Shown here piece by piece: positions 8,524-16,554 of a stretch of DNA of 28,614 bases. The translations under genes and the position numbers were made by a program. The stretch's first letter is position 1, and every line of letters starts with the position of its first letter. The stretch spans positions 1-28,614 of the forward strand of contig CAKPSH010000017.1 of the NCBI GenBank assembly GCA_934183325.1, written 5' to 3'. This DNA comes from an uncultured Clostridia bacterium (GTDB lineage: Bacteria > Bacillota > Clostridia > TANB77 > CAG-508). The notes under the pieces were generated by a model that was given only the letters and a program-made list of their open reading frames with translations, searched no databases and had not been told where the DNA came from.

Positions 8524-10236
8524 TTACATTTTATTTGGCATTTTTATTCCTAAAAGTTCCGCACCTATTTTTAATGTATTTCCAACTGCATATGTTAAAT
8601 ATACTCTCGCATCTCTTTTTTCTTTGTTTTCATCTAAAATTTTATTAGCATTATAATATGAACTGTATGCTTTTGCCAAATCAATCAAATATCTTGATAA
8701 AATTGAAGGTTCATTTTTATTAGCTGAATTTATTATATTTTCCTCAAATTTATATATTAATTCAAGTACTTTAACTGCTTCTTCATCAATTAAATTTTCT
8801 AACTTTATATCTTCAATTTTTGGTAATTTATCTATACCGTCTAAAATGCTTTTTGTTCTTACATAAATATATTGAATATATGGTCCTGTTTCTCCTTGGA
8901 AATTTAATATAGTATCCCAGTCAAATATTTCATCCTTAATTCTGCTATTTGCTAAGTCATTAAATATAACTGCTCCAAGTCCAACCCTTTTTGCTACCTC
9001 ATCCTTATCTTCTAAGTTTGGATTCTTTTCTTCAATAATTTTCTTTGCACGTGCTATAGCTTCATTTAATAAATCTTCTAATCCAACTACATTTCCTTCT
9101 CTGGTTGACATCTTACCTGTTGATAATAAAACCATTCCATAAGGAATATGTTCTAATCCATTAATATATTTTTCATCTAATCCTAATAATTTTGCTGTTG
9201 CAAATATTTGTTTAAAGTGTAATATTTGTTCATAAGATGTTACATATAATGCTTTATCGAAGTCATAAGTTCTAGCTCTATAAAGTATTGCAGCTAGATC
9301 TCTCGTAGCATAAGTTGATGAACCATTTGATTTTTTGATAATTATAGGTGTACTTATTCCTTCACTTTCTAAATTTACTATTTGAGCACCTTCTGATTCT
9401 TCAAGTCTTCCTGATGCTTTAAGTCTTTCAATTACTTCTGGCATTTTATCCACATAAAAAGATTCTCCATTCCATGAATCAAATTTGCTTCCAAGTAAAT
9501 CATACACTCTTTGAAACTCTTTTAAACTTAAATCTTTAAATTCTTTCCAAATATTTGTACAGTATTCGTCTCCATCTTCTAGCTTTTTGAAGTTTTCTCT
9601 GCATCTTTCAAGAACATCCTCATCTTCTTTGCATAAATTGCTTATTCTAACATAAAGTTCTGTTAATTTTTGTACAGAATCTTTTGTTAAATCATACTCA
9701 TTTCCCCATAGTTTATATGCTTCAATCAATTTTCCGAATTGTGTACCATAATCTCCTAAATGATTAATTCCAATTACATTATACCCCAAATATTTATATA
9801 TATTATATAAAGCTCCTCCAATTACTGTTGTACGTAAATGTCCTATATGGAAAGTTTTAGCAATGTTAGGTGATGAGTAATCTATTACTATGTTTTTACC
9901 TTTTCCAATATTAGATTTTCCATATTCATTTTTTTGTGCTTCTACTTCATTAAGTACATTTAATACCAAAGTTTTTTTATTTATAAAGAAATTTAAATAA
10001 CCACCTAAAATCTCTACTTTTTCAATATATTCTTCGTCTAATTTGATATTTGATTTTATATCATTTGCAATCATTGGTGGTGCTTTCTTTAATGTTCTTG
10101 CAAGTTTAAAACAGGGAAATGCATAATCTCCCATCGTCCTGTCTGGCGGAATTTCAATATATGTTTTTAATTCTTCTATATCTGTTCCTGTACATTCTCC
10201 TATCATTTGTGCAACTTTTTCTTTAAAATCTATCAT
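8524..10236 (-). CDS. argS: Arginyl-tRNA synthetase
   Basis: A class I aminoacyl-tRNA synthetase that charges tRNA-Arg. At 570 residues it is full length. Seen: the N-terminal Arg-tRNA synthetase domain with GDYAFPCFKLARTLKKAP (36-53), the HIGH motif as HIGH at 130-133 within SSPNIAKTFHIGHLRT, NHLGDYGTQFGKLIEAY near 158-174, the KMSKS counterpart as KMSTREGN at 375-382, GETGPYIQYIYVRTKSI in the anticodon-binding region and a C-terminal DALR-type helical domain ending LLGIKMPNKM. The start ATG has AAAGGA upstream. It sits 46 bases downstream of pfkA with no terminator between them, so the two may share a transcript. Confidence 0.97.
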   Translation of the reverse strand: MIDFKEKVAQMIGECTGTDIEELKTYIEIPPDRTMGDYAFPCFKLARTLKKAPPMIANDIKSNIKLDEEYIEKVEILGGYLNFFINKKTLVLNVLNEVEAQKNEYGKSNIGKGKNIVIDYSSPNIAKTFHIGHLRTTVIGGALYNIYKYLGYNVIGINHLGDYGTQFGKLIEAYKLWGNEYDLTKDSVQKLTELYVRISNLCKEDEDVLERCRENFKKLEDGDEYCTNIWKEFKDLSLKEFQRVYDLLGSKFDSWNGESFYVDKMPEVIERLKASGRLEESEGAQIVNLESEGISTPIIIKKSNGSSTYATRDLAAILYRARTYDFDKALYVTSYEQILHFKQIFATAKLLGLDEKYINGLEHIPYGMVLLSTGKMSTREGNVVGLEDLLNEAIARAKKIIEEKNPNLEDKDEVAKRVGLGAVIFNDLANSRIKDEIFDWDTILNFQGETGPYIQYIYVRTKSILDGIDKLPKIEDIKLENLIDEEAVKVLELIYKFEENIINSANKNEPSILSRYLIDLAKAYSSYYNANKILDENKEKRDARVYLTYAVGNTLKIGAELLGIKMPNKM

Positions 10237-10282
10237 AATTAATTTTCCTTTACTGTTTTATTTTTCCCTGTTATTTAGAATT

Positions 10283-11416
10283 TTAATCTCCTAAACATAT
10301 TCCTATGTTTCTTGCTGTTTTTACTAGGTCATGATCCATTGTTACTTTTCTAATATTGCTTGTTGTTGTATTTCCTGAAACAGCTCCTATTTCTTTATTT
10401 TCTCCTACAACATCTTCAAGTGGCACTGAATCTAATTTTCCGTTTTTTAATACTGCTAATACTCCGAATTTTCCTTCTAATGCTAGTTCCATTGCTTTTG
10501 ATCCATATTTTGTTGAAAGAACTCTATCATATGCCGTTGGTGTTCCTCCTCTTTGCATATATCCTAATGTTGTATTTCTTGCTTCCAATCCAGTTAGTTT
10601 TTCAAGTTCTCTTGCAACTCTTTCTCCTACTCCACCTAATTTTGTATTGTCAACACCTTCTCCATTATTTCTAATGTTTTGAACTGTGATTTCTCCATTT
10701 AGAGGTTTGGCTCCTTCTGCAACAACAACTAAACTAAATCTTTTTCCTATATTTATTCTCTCTCTTATTTTTTCAGCTACTTTATTTAAATCATATGGTA
10801 TCTCTGGAATTAGTGCTACATCTCCTCCTCCTGCAATTGCAGATTCAAGAGCTATCCATCCAGCATATCTTCCCATAACTTCTAATACCATTATTCTATG
10901 GTGTGTTTCGCCTGTTGAGTGAAGTCTATCTAAAGCTTCCATTGCTACTGACACTGCTGTATTATATCCAAAAGTTATATCTGTACATGCAACATCATTG
11001 TCAATTGTTTTTGGTACACCTATTACGTTTATTCCTTTTAAGAATAAATCCCTAGCAGATTTTTGAGTTCCATCTCCTCCTAATGTGAATATACAATCGA
11101 ATTCATCTTTTTTTACATTTTCTACGCAAACATCTGATAAATCTTTGTATACTACTTGTCCATTTTCTTCTGTTTTGTAATGGAATACATTTGAATTGGT
11201 TGATGAACCTATGATAGATCCACCTTTATGTAATATTCCTGAAGCTGTTGTTGCTGAATCTAATTTGATATATGTGTTTTCTAACAAACCTCTATATCCT
11301 TCGATATATCCATAACACTCAACTCCATGTGTTTCAGCTGTTTTCACAATTCCTCTTATAACAGCATTAAAACCTGCTACGTCTCCACCATTTGCTAAAA
11401 TAGCTACTTTTTTCAT
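10283..11416 (-). CDS. pfkA: 6-phosphofructokinase, group III type (G104/K124)
   Basis: Phosphorylates fructose 6-phosphate in glycolysis. It has 377 residues, longer than the roughly 320 of E. coli PfkA. Seen: ILANGGDVAGFNAVIRGIV at 7-25, GGDGT at 113-117, PKTIDND at 135-141, the TFGYNTAV block at 148-155, and MGRYAGWIAL at 181-190. In the E. coli numbering used for this family the residue after GGD is Gly104 (an ATP-type residue; PPi enzymes have Asp), while the residue before TIDND is Lys124 (usual in PPi-type and group III enzymes; ATP-only enzymes have Gly). This mix is found in group III enzymes, several of which are ATP-dependent. ATP use is therefore likely but not proven. A strong ribosome binding site (TAGGAGGG) precedes the ATG. 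Confidence 0.93.
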   Translation of the reverse strand: MKKVAILANGGDVAGFNAVIRGIVKTAETHGVECYGYIEGYRGLLENTYIKLDSATTASGILHKGGSIIGSSTNSNVFHYKTEENGQVVYKDLSDVCVENVKKDEFDCIFTLGGDGTQKSARDLFLKGINVIGVPKTIDNDVACTDITFGYNTAVSVAMEALDRLHSTGETHHRIMVLEVMGRYAGWIALESAIAGGGDVALIPEIPYDLNKVAEKIRERINIGKRFSLVVVAEGAKPLNGEITVQNIRNNGEGVDNTKLGGVGERVARELEKLTGLEARNTTLGYMQRGGTPTAYDRVLSTKYGSKAMELALEGKFGVLAVLKNGKLDSVPLEDVVGENKEIGAVSGNTTTSNIRKVTMDHDLVKTARNIGICLGD

Positions 11417-11482
11417 ATTTATTTATTCCCTCCTAAGTTAATTTTTTCTATATCTCTTATGTTTAATTTTATACATTATATT

Positions 11483-11510
11483 ATTATACCAAAAAGAAAA
11501 ATAATTACAA
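11483..11510 (-). promoter_or_regulatory. Probable pfkA promoter
   Basis: On the minus strand, TTGTAA (11505-11510) and TATAAT (11483-11488) are 16 bases apart, about 65 bases before the pfkA start. It lies downstream of the dnaJ terminator, as expected for an independent promoter. Confidence 0.6.
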
Positions 11511-11555
11511 TATTTTTTTTAAAATAGTTTATTAAAATTTCATAATAATTTGAAT

Positions 11556-11584
11556 TTGACATATATTAAAAAATATGCTAATAT
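11556..11584 (+). promoter_or_regulatory. Strong plus-strand promoter with no gene downstream
   Basis: On the plus strand, a perfect TTGACA (11556-11561) is followed after 17 bases by TAATAT (11579-11584), with a TG one base before it (extended -10). Every annotated gene nearby is on the other strand. A transcript from about 11591 would run into the symmetric hairpin at 11633-11657. See findings. Confidence 0.45.
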
Positions 11585-11627
11585 AATTATATAACATGTA
11601 ATTCATGCAAAAATATGTATAAACAAT

Positions 11628-11657
11628 AAAAAAGACTAGGTATAGCTCACCTAGTCT
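11628..11657 (-). terminator. Rho-independent terminator of the heat-shock operon
   Basis: The minus strand has a nine-base-pair stem, AGACTAGGT / ACCTAGTCT, with a seven-base loop and a run of T. It begins four bases after the dnaJ stop codon. Confidence 0.9.
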
Positions 11658-11661
11658 TTAC

Positions 11662-12816
11662 TTATCTATCAAATAATCCTTTTTTCTTCACAGGAGGTTG
11701 TTCATTCATTGTTAATGCAAGTTGTTCTAATAATGCTCTTTGTTCTTTTGTTAGTCTTTTTGGTGTTTGAACTATTACTGTGAATATTAAATCTCCAGAA
11801 TATCCTCTATTTATATTTCTAAATCCTTTTCCTCTTATAGTAAATTTAGAACCTGTTTGAGTTCCTTCTGGAATTTTAAATGTTTCTTTTGTTCCATCTA
11901 CCATAGGTATTTGAAGTTCTGCTCCAAGTGTTGCTTGTGTAATTGTAACAGGTATTTCACAAAATACATTTTCTCCGTCTCTTGTGAAAATATTGCTACG
12001 TTTTATTGATATTACAATATATAAATCTCCTTTTGGTCCACCTTTAGTTCCTGGTGCTCCTTCTCCTCTTAATACTACTGTTTGACCATCATCTATTCCT
12101 GCTGGTATGTTTACAGAGATTTTTGTTAATTTCTTAACTCTTCCTTTTCCTCTACATTCTGTACAAGGTTCTTTTATTATCTTTCCTGTACCTCCGCAAG
12201 TTTCGCAAGTTCTTGTTGTTTGTGTTTGACCAAATATTGTATTTTTAATTGTTCTTATTACACCAGTTCCATTACATACAGAGCAATTATCGATTGAGCT
12301 TCCTGGTTTTGCTCCAGTTCCGTTACATGTAGTACATTCTTCTTCTCTATTTAATGATATTTGTTTTCTAACACCTTTATATGCTTCTTCTAGTGTTATC
12401 TCCAAATTATATCTTAAATCTGCACCCTTTGTTGGACCATTTGATGCTTTTCTTGATGTTCTAGCACCTCCAAAGCCTCCGCCAAATATTGAAGATACAA
12501 TATCATCTAAGTCTATGTCAAATCCTCCTCCAGTGTATGAATAATATCCATTTCCTCCACCAAAGCCACTTCCAAATCCACCTTGTGGTCCGTTAAAACC
12601 AAATTGATCATACATTTGTCTTTTTTGTGGATCTGACAATGTTTCATAAGCTTCGTTTACTTCCTTGAATTTTGCTTCAGCTTCTTCTTTATTATTTGGA
12701 TTAGCATCTGGATGATATTTTTTTGCTAATTGTCTATATGCTTTTTTTAATTCTTCAGCAGTTGCAGTTTTTGAAACTCCTAATACCTCATAATAATCTC
12801 TTTTTTGTTCTGCCAT
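11662..12816 (-). CDS. dnaJ: Chaperone protein DnaJ (type I Hsp40)
   Basis: Co-chaperone that delivers unfolded proteins to DnaK and stimulates its ATPase. All type I parts are present in 384 residues: a J domain with DYYEVLGV and HPD at 35-37, a Gly/Phe-rich linker (about 73-115), four zinc-binding repeats (CTTCNGTG, CSVCNGTG, CETCGGTG, CTECRGKG), and the C-terminal substrate-binding domain. It is the last gene of the hrcA-grpE-dnaK-dnaJ operon. It is separated from dnaK by about 100 bases that hold a hairpin (12860-12895) and is followed directly by a terminator. Confidence 0.97.
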   Translation of the reverse strand: MAEQKRDYYEVLGVSKTATAEELKKAYRQLAKKYHPDANPNNKEEAEAKFKEVNEAYETLSDPQKRQMYDQFGFNGPQGGFGSGFGGGNGYYSYTGGGFDIDLDDIVSSIFGGGFGGARTSRKASNGPTKGADLRYNLEITLEEAYKGVRKQISLNREEECTTCNGTGAKPGSSIDNCSVCNGTGVIRTIKNTIFGQTQTTRTCETCGGTGKIIKEPCTECRGKGRVKKLTKISVNIPAGIDDGQTVVLRGEGAPGTKGGPKGDLYIVISIKRSNIFTRDGENVFCEIPVTITQATLGAELQIPMVDGTKETFKIPEGTQTGSKFTIRGKGFRNINRGYSGDLIFTVIVQTPKRLTKEQRALLEQLALTMNEQPPVKKKGLFDR

Positions 12817-12859
12817 CTATTTTTACCTTTCCTTCCTAGAATAACAATTATATAAAGTT

Positions 12860-12895
12860 AGAATTTCTAAGTAGTTCTCACTACCTAGAAATTCT
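12860..12895 (-). other. Intergenic hairpin between dnaK and dnaJ
   Basis: A 16-base-pair inverted repeat (arms 12860-12875 and 12880-12895) with a four-base loop. Its single imperfect pair is a G-U wobble on the minus-strand RNA but an A-C mismatch on the plus strand, so the fold suits the operon mRNA. No T-run follows, so it is not a standard terminator. It may be a processing or stabilising element that sets the dnaK:dnaJ ratio. Confidence 0.7.
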
Positions 12896-12917
12896 TTGCT
12901 TATCTCCTACTTATGAA

Positions 12918-14780
12918 TTAATTATTATTGTTGTTGTTATTGTCATCTTCTACTTTATAATCAGCATCATAAACATTTCCATTAGCATCTTGTGTTGGGC
13001 CATTTGATGTTTCAGCTCCAGCATTTGCACCATTAGCTCCATTTGGATTAGCTTTTGAATATAATTGTTCAGATAATTTATAGAATACTTGTGTTAGGCT
13101 TTCTGTTGATTTCTTAATATTTTCAATGTCATTTCCTTCTAGTGCTTTCTTTACATTAGCTATTTCAGTTTCAACTTTAGCTTTTTCTTCTCCACTTATC
13201 TTGTCTCCAAGTTCTCCTAATGTTTTTTCACTATTATATACTAAGCTTTCTGCATTATTTCTAACTTCGATTTCTTCTTTTCTCTTTTTATCTTCACTTG
13301 CATGAGCTTCTGCATCTTTTACAGCTTTTTCAATATCTTCATCTGATAAGTTTGTGCTTGCTGTGATTGATACATTTTGTTCATTTCCTGTTGCCATATC
13401 TTTTGCAGATACGTGAACAATACCGTTAGCATCAATATCAAATGTAACTTCGATTTGTGGTACTCCACGTGGTGCAGCTGGAATTCCTGTTAATTGGAAT
13501 CTTCCTAATGTTTTGTTATCAGCTGCCATCTCTCTTTCTCCTTGTAATACGTGTACTTCAACGCTTGTTTGACCATCTGCTGCTGTTGAGAATACTTGAG
13601 ATTTCTTTGTTGGTATTGTAGTATTTCTTTCAATTAATTTTGTGAATACTCCACCATATGTTTCAATTCCTAATGAAAGTGGTGTTACATCAAGTAATAC
13701 TAAGTCTTGAACATCTCCTGAAAGAACTCCACCTTGAATAGCTGCACCAACTGCAACACATTCATCTGGGTTTATACCTTTATCAGCTTCTTTACCTGTA
13801 ATTTTCTTTACTGCTTCTTGAACAGCTGGAACTCTTGTAGAACCACCAACTAATAATACTTTGCTTAAATCGTTAGCTGTAATTCCAGCATCTTTTAATG
13901 CTTGTGTTACTGGGATTTCTGTAGCTTCAACTAAGTCCTTAATTAATTCTTCAAATTTTGCTCTTGTTAAATTAACGTCTAAGTGTTTAGGTCCTGTTGC
14001 ATCTGCTGTGATGAATGGTAAGTTAATATTTGTTTGACCAACTCCTGATAAGTCTTTCTTAGCTTTTTCAGCAGCTTCCTTTAATCTTTGCATTGCCATT
14101 TTATCTGTACTTAAGTCGATTCCTTGATCTTTTTTGAATTCTGATACTAAGTAATCAATTATTCTTTGGTCAAAATCGTCTCCTCCTAAGTGTGTATTAC
14201 CATTTGTTGCTAAAACTTCAAATACACCATCACCAATATCTAGAATTGAAACATCAAATGTTCCTCCTCCTAAGTCATATATCATTATTTTTTGATCTTT
14301 TTCTTTATCCATTCCATAAGCAAGTGCAGCTGCTGTTGGTTCATTTATAATTCTTAAAACTTCTAGTCCTGCAATCTTTCCTGCATCTTTAGTTGCTTGT
14401 CTTTGACTATCACTAAAGTATGCTGGAACTGTTATAACTGCTTGAGTTACTTTTTCTCCTAAATAATTTTCAGCATCATTTTTTAGTTTTTGTAAAATCA
14501 TTGCTGAAATCTCTTGTGGTGAAAATTTTTCTCCATCTATTGTAACTTTTGCATCTGTTCCCATTTTTCTTTTTATTGAAATAACTGTATTGTCTGGGTT
14601 TGTAACTGCTTGACGTTTTGCTATTTGTCCTACTAATCTTTCACCATTTTTTGAAAAAGCTACTATTGAAGGGGTTGTTCTATCTCCTTCTGCATTTGGT
14701 ATTACTACTGGTTCTCCTCCTTCCATAACTGCTACACATGAATTTGTTGTTCCTAAATCAATTCCTATAATTTTTCCCAT
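12918..14780 (-). CDS. dnaK: Chaperone protein DnaK (Hsp70)
   Basis: ATP-dependent chaperone. Its 620 residues show the Hsp70 signatures in order: GIDLGTTNSCVAVMEGG at the N-terminus, VPAYFSDSQRQATKDAG, RIINEPTAAALAYGMD, IYDLGGGTFDVSIL, and VLLVGGSTRVPAVQE, then the linker DLVLLDVTPLSLGIET, the beta-sandwich peptide-binding domain and the helical lid. The disordered tail ends in seven asparagines (after VEDD) instead of the common acidic/Lys tail. The start has a TAGGAGG ribosome binding site. It is third in the HrcA-controlled operon, about 80 bases after grpE. Confidence 0.98.
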   Translation of the reverse strand: MGKIIGIDLGTTNSCVAVMEGGEPVVIPNAEGDRTTPSIVAFSKNGERLVGQIAKRQAVTNPDNTVISIKRKMGTDAKVTIDGEKFSPQEISAMILQKLKNDAENYLGEKVTQAVITVPAYFSDSQRQATKDAGKIAGLEVLRIINEPTAAALAYGMDKEKDQKIMIYDLGGGTFDVSILDIGDGVFEVLATNGNTHLGGDDFDQRIIDYLVSEFKKDQGIDLSTDKMAMQRLKEAAEKAKKDLSGVGQTNINLPFITADATGPKHLDVNLTRAKFEELIKDLVEATEIPVTQALKDAGITANDLSKVLLVGGSTRVPAVQEAVKKITGKEADKGINPDECVAVGAAIQGGVLSGDVQDLVLLDVTPLSLGIETYGGVFTKLIERNTTIPTKKSQVFSTAADGQTSVEVHVLQGEREMAADNKTLGRFQLTGIPAAPRGVPQIEVTFDIDANGIVHVSAKDMATGNEQNVSITASTNLSDEDIEKAVKDAEAHASEDKKRKEEIEVRNNAESLVYNSEKTLGELGDKISGEEKAKVETEIANVKKALEGNDIENIKKSTESLTQVFYKLSEQLYSKANPNGANGANAGAETSNGPTQDANGNVYDADYKVEDDNNNNNNN

Positions 14781-14862
14781 CTTAATTTCCTCCTAAATAA
14801 TAATTTTATCTTCTATTTTAAATTTCTTTAGTTATATATTTGTATTAAAACTAAATTACATT

Positions 14863-15387
14863 TTATTGGTTAACTACAACCATTGCGTGTCTAATTACTT
14901 TATCGCCTAATTTATAACCTTTTCTAAATTCTTGAACTATTTCTTGGCTTTGTTTTGTTTCATCTTGTACACTTGATACTGCTTCGTGTAAACTTGGATC
15001 AAATATTTTACCTGTAGTTTCTATTTCTTGAACTCCAAATCTATTTAAAACGTCTTTAAATTGTTTTGCAACCAATTCCATTCCTTGTTTATAGTTTGCA
15101 TCTTCTGTATTTGCCATTATTGCTTTTTCAAGATTATCCATAACTGGTAGAAATGCTGTTATAATATCTGCTACAAGTGAATTGTATAATTGGTCTTTTT
15201 CTTTTGCAGATCGTTTTTTGTAGTTATCAAATTCTGCCATTAAACGTTTTAATCTATCTGTTGTATTGTCTAAGTCATCTTTAAGTTTTTGTATATCTAC
15301 ATCTAGAACTTCTACTTTGTTTTCTGTTTCATTTTCTTCTTGCTTTATTTCTTCTTCATCTTTCTTTACTTCTTTTTCCTTATCCAT
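14863..15387 (-). CDS. grpE: GrpE nucleotide exchange factor
   Basis: Releases ADP from DnaK. It has 174 residues: an acidic/lysine-rich, low-complexity N-terminus (about 1-35), a long coiled coil (about 35-90, with LKRLMAEFDNYKKRSAKEKD), then the GrpE signature: LPVMDNLEKAI, QFKDVLNRFGVQEIE, FDPSLHEAVSS and a C-terminal beta domain ending GYKLGDKVIRHAMVVV. It lies 14 bases after hrcA and just before dnaK, the usual Gram-positive order. Confidence 0.97.
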   Translation of the reverse strand: MDKEKEVKKDEEEIKQEENETENKVEVLDVDIQKLKDDLDNTTDRLKRLMAEFDNYKKRSAKEKDQLYNSLVADIITAFLPVMDNLEKAIMANTEDANYKQGMELVAKQFKDVLNRFGVQEIETTGKIFDPSLHEAVSSVQDETKQSQEIVQEFRKGYKLGDKVIRHAMVVVNQ

Positions 15388-15401
15388 TTTTTACCTCCAT
15401 T

Positions 15402-16421
15402 TTAGTTTGTTTTATTGTTGTCTTCATCATTTAGCATCTTGCTTATATATTTCATAACTGAAATTACTTTAGAATAGTTCATTCTTTTTGGTCCAATTAT
15501 TCCAATTGTTCCTAAGTCCTTGTTTCCTACTGAATGTTTAAATGTAACTATACTAAAATCCTTCAATTCTTCGTTTTCGTTTTCATCTCCAATATATACT
15601 TGAATATCTTTTTCATCTTCTGAATTCAATACATCAAGCATTACATCTTTTTCGTCTAATACATTTGCAAAATTTCTTGCTGTTTCTAAGCTTTTGAATT
15701 CTGGTAAATCATAGTTTTTATTTCTGCCTTCTGTAAATACATTGTCATCTCTTTCAATCATTTTTTGTATTTCTTCTATAATTGTTTTTATAATATTTAT
15801 ATTATAATGTAATTCGTTTACTATATATTCCTCTAGTGGCTTATCAATTTTTTCTAATGGCTCTCCTTTTAATTTCTTATTAAATATTTTTCCTAAAGTA
15901 TCTATCTGTTCTTGAGAAACATCTTCGTCAAATTTAATTATTGTTTCTTTTATCATTCCAATGTCTGTCATAATAATTGCCATTAGCATTCTCTCTCCAA
16001 GCATTACAAATTTTATTTCTTCAATTTTTTGCTTAGATGATTGTGGTCCCACACTTACTGTTGTATAATGCGTAATTTCTGATATTGTGTTCATTGTAAT
16101 CTTAGTTAAGTCTTCTAATTGATTTACTCTAGTTTCAAGTTGTTTACCAATGTATTTTATTTCTTCCTTGCTTAAATCATCATATTTTAGTAATTCATCT
16201 ACATATACTCTATATCCTTTTGCTGAAGGTACTCTTCCTGATGATGTATGAGTTTTTTCCAAGAATCCTATTTTTTCAAGTTCTGCCATGTCATTTCTAA
16301 CAGTTGCACTACTAATATTAGGTTCATATTTCTGTACTATTGTATTTGAACTAACAGGTTGTGCTGTTTCAATATATTCATCTACTATTGCTCGTAAAAT
16401 TTTCTTTTTACGTTCGTCCAT
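15402..16421 (-). CDS. hrcA: Heat-inducible transcription repressor HrcA
   Basis: Represses class I heat-shock genes by binding CIRCE; in studied bacteria its activity depends on GroEL. Its 339 residues begin with a winged helix-turn-helix: ERKKKILRAIVDEYIETAQP, SSATVRNDMAELEKIGFLEK, and THTSSGRVPSAKGYRVYVD, the conserved HrcA signature. The rest is a GAF-like/dimerisation region ending with GTIGIIGPKRMNYSKVISVM. It is the first gene of the operon and so self-regulated: two CIRCE-like elements sit at its promoter. The ribosome binding site is a run of five G close to the ATG. Confidence 0.97.
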   Translation of the reverse strand: MDERKKKILRAIVDEYIETAQPVSSNTIVQKYEPNISSATVRNDMAELEKIGFLEKTHTSSGRVPSAKGYRVYVDELLKYDDLSKEEIKYIGKQLETRVNQLEDLTKITMNTISEITHYTTVSVGPQSSKQKIEEIKFVMLGERMLMAIIMTDIGMIKETIIKFDEDVSQEQIDTLGKIFNKKLKGEPLEKIDKPLEEYIVNELHYNINIIKTIIEEIQKMIERDDNVFTEGRNKNYDLPEFKSLETARNFANVLDEKDVMLDVLNSEDEKDIQVYIGDENENEELKDFSIVTFKHSVGNKDLGTIGIIGPKRMNYSKVISVMKYISKMLNDEDNNKTN

Positions 16422-16459
16422 TATATTTCCCCCTAACTTATTTCATCTATATTTTAATA

Positions 16460-16485
16460 TTAGCACTCTTTTTTTTGACTGCTAA
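16460..16485 (-). promoter_or_regulatory. CIRCE operator 1 (HrcA site at the transcript start)
   Basis: TTAGCACTC, an 8-base spacer of T, then GACTGCTAA. The consensus is TTAGCACTC-N9-GAGTGCTAA, so one arm is perfect, the other has one mismatch and the spacer is one base short. It covers the predicted transcript start of hrcA. Confidence 0.85.
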
Positions 16486-16486
16486 T

Positions 16487-16515
16487 ATTCTATAATAAAA
16501 ATTAGCACTTGTCAA
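16487..16515 (-). promoter_or_regulatory. hrcA-grpE-dnaK-dnaJ promoter
   Basis: On the minus strand, TTGACA (16510-16515) and TAGAAT (16487-16492) are 17 bases apart. The -35 box lies inside CIRCE 2 and the start site (about 16480) inside CIRCE 1. Confidence 0.85.
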
Positions 16516-16528
16516 TAGTTTGTGCTAA
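16502..16528 (-). promoter_or_regulatory. CIRCE operator 2, possibly also a terminator
   Basis: TTAGCACTT-N9-TTGTGCTAA, with the canonical 27-base frame and seven perfectly paired bases per arm (TTAGCAC / GTGCTAA). It overlaps the -35 box. On the minus strand the second arm is directly followed by TTTTTATT, so the RNA can fold as a Rho-independent terminator for the operon ending at 16555. Confidence 0.75.
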
Positions 16529-16554
16529 TTTTTTAATATTAATTATAAAGATTT

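Noticed and set aside
10356..10922. Several plus-strand frames opposite pfkA
   Set aside because: They are antisense shadows of a highly conserved gene, with compositions typical of reverse-complement coding.
16460..16528. The repeated TTAGCAC elements as a short CRISPR-like or iteron array
   Set aside because: They are inverted repeats matching CIRCE at an hrcA promoter, which explains them fully.
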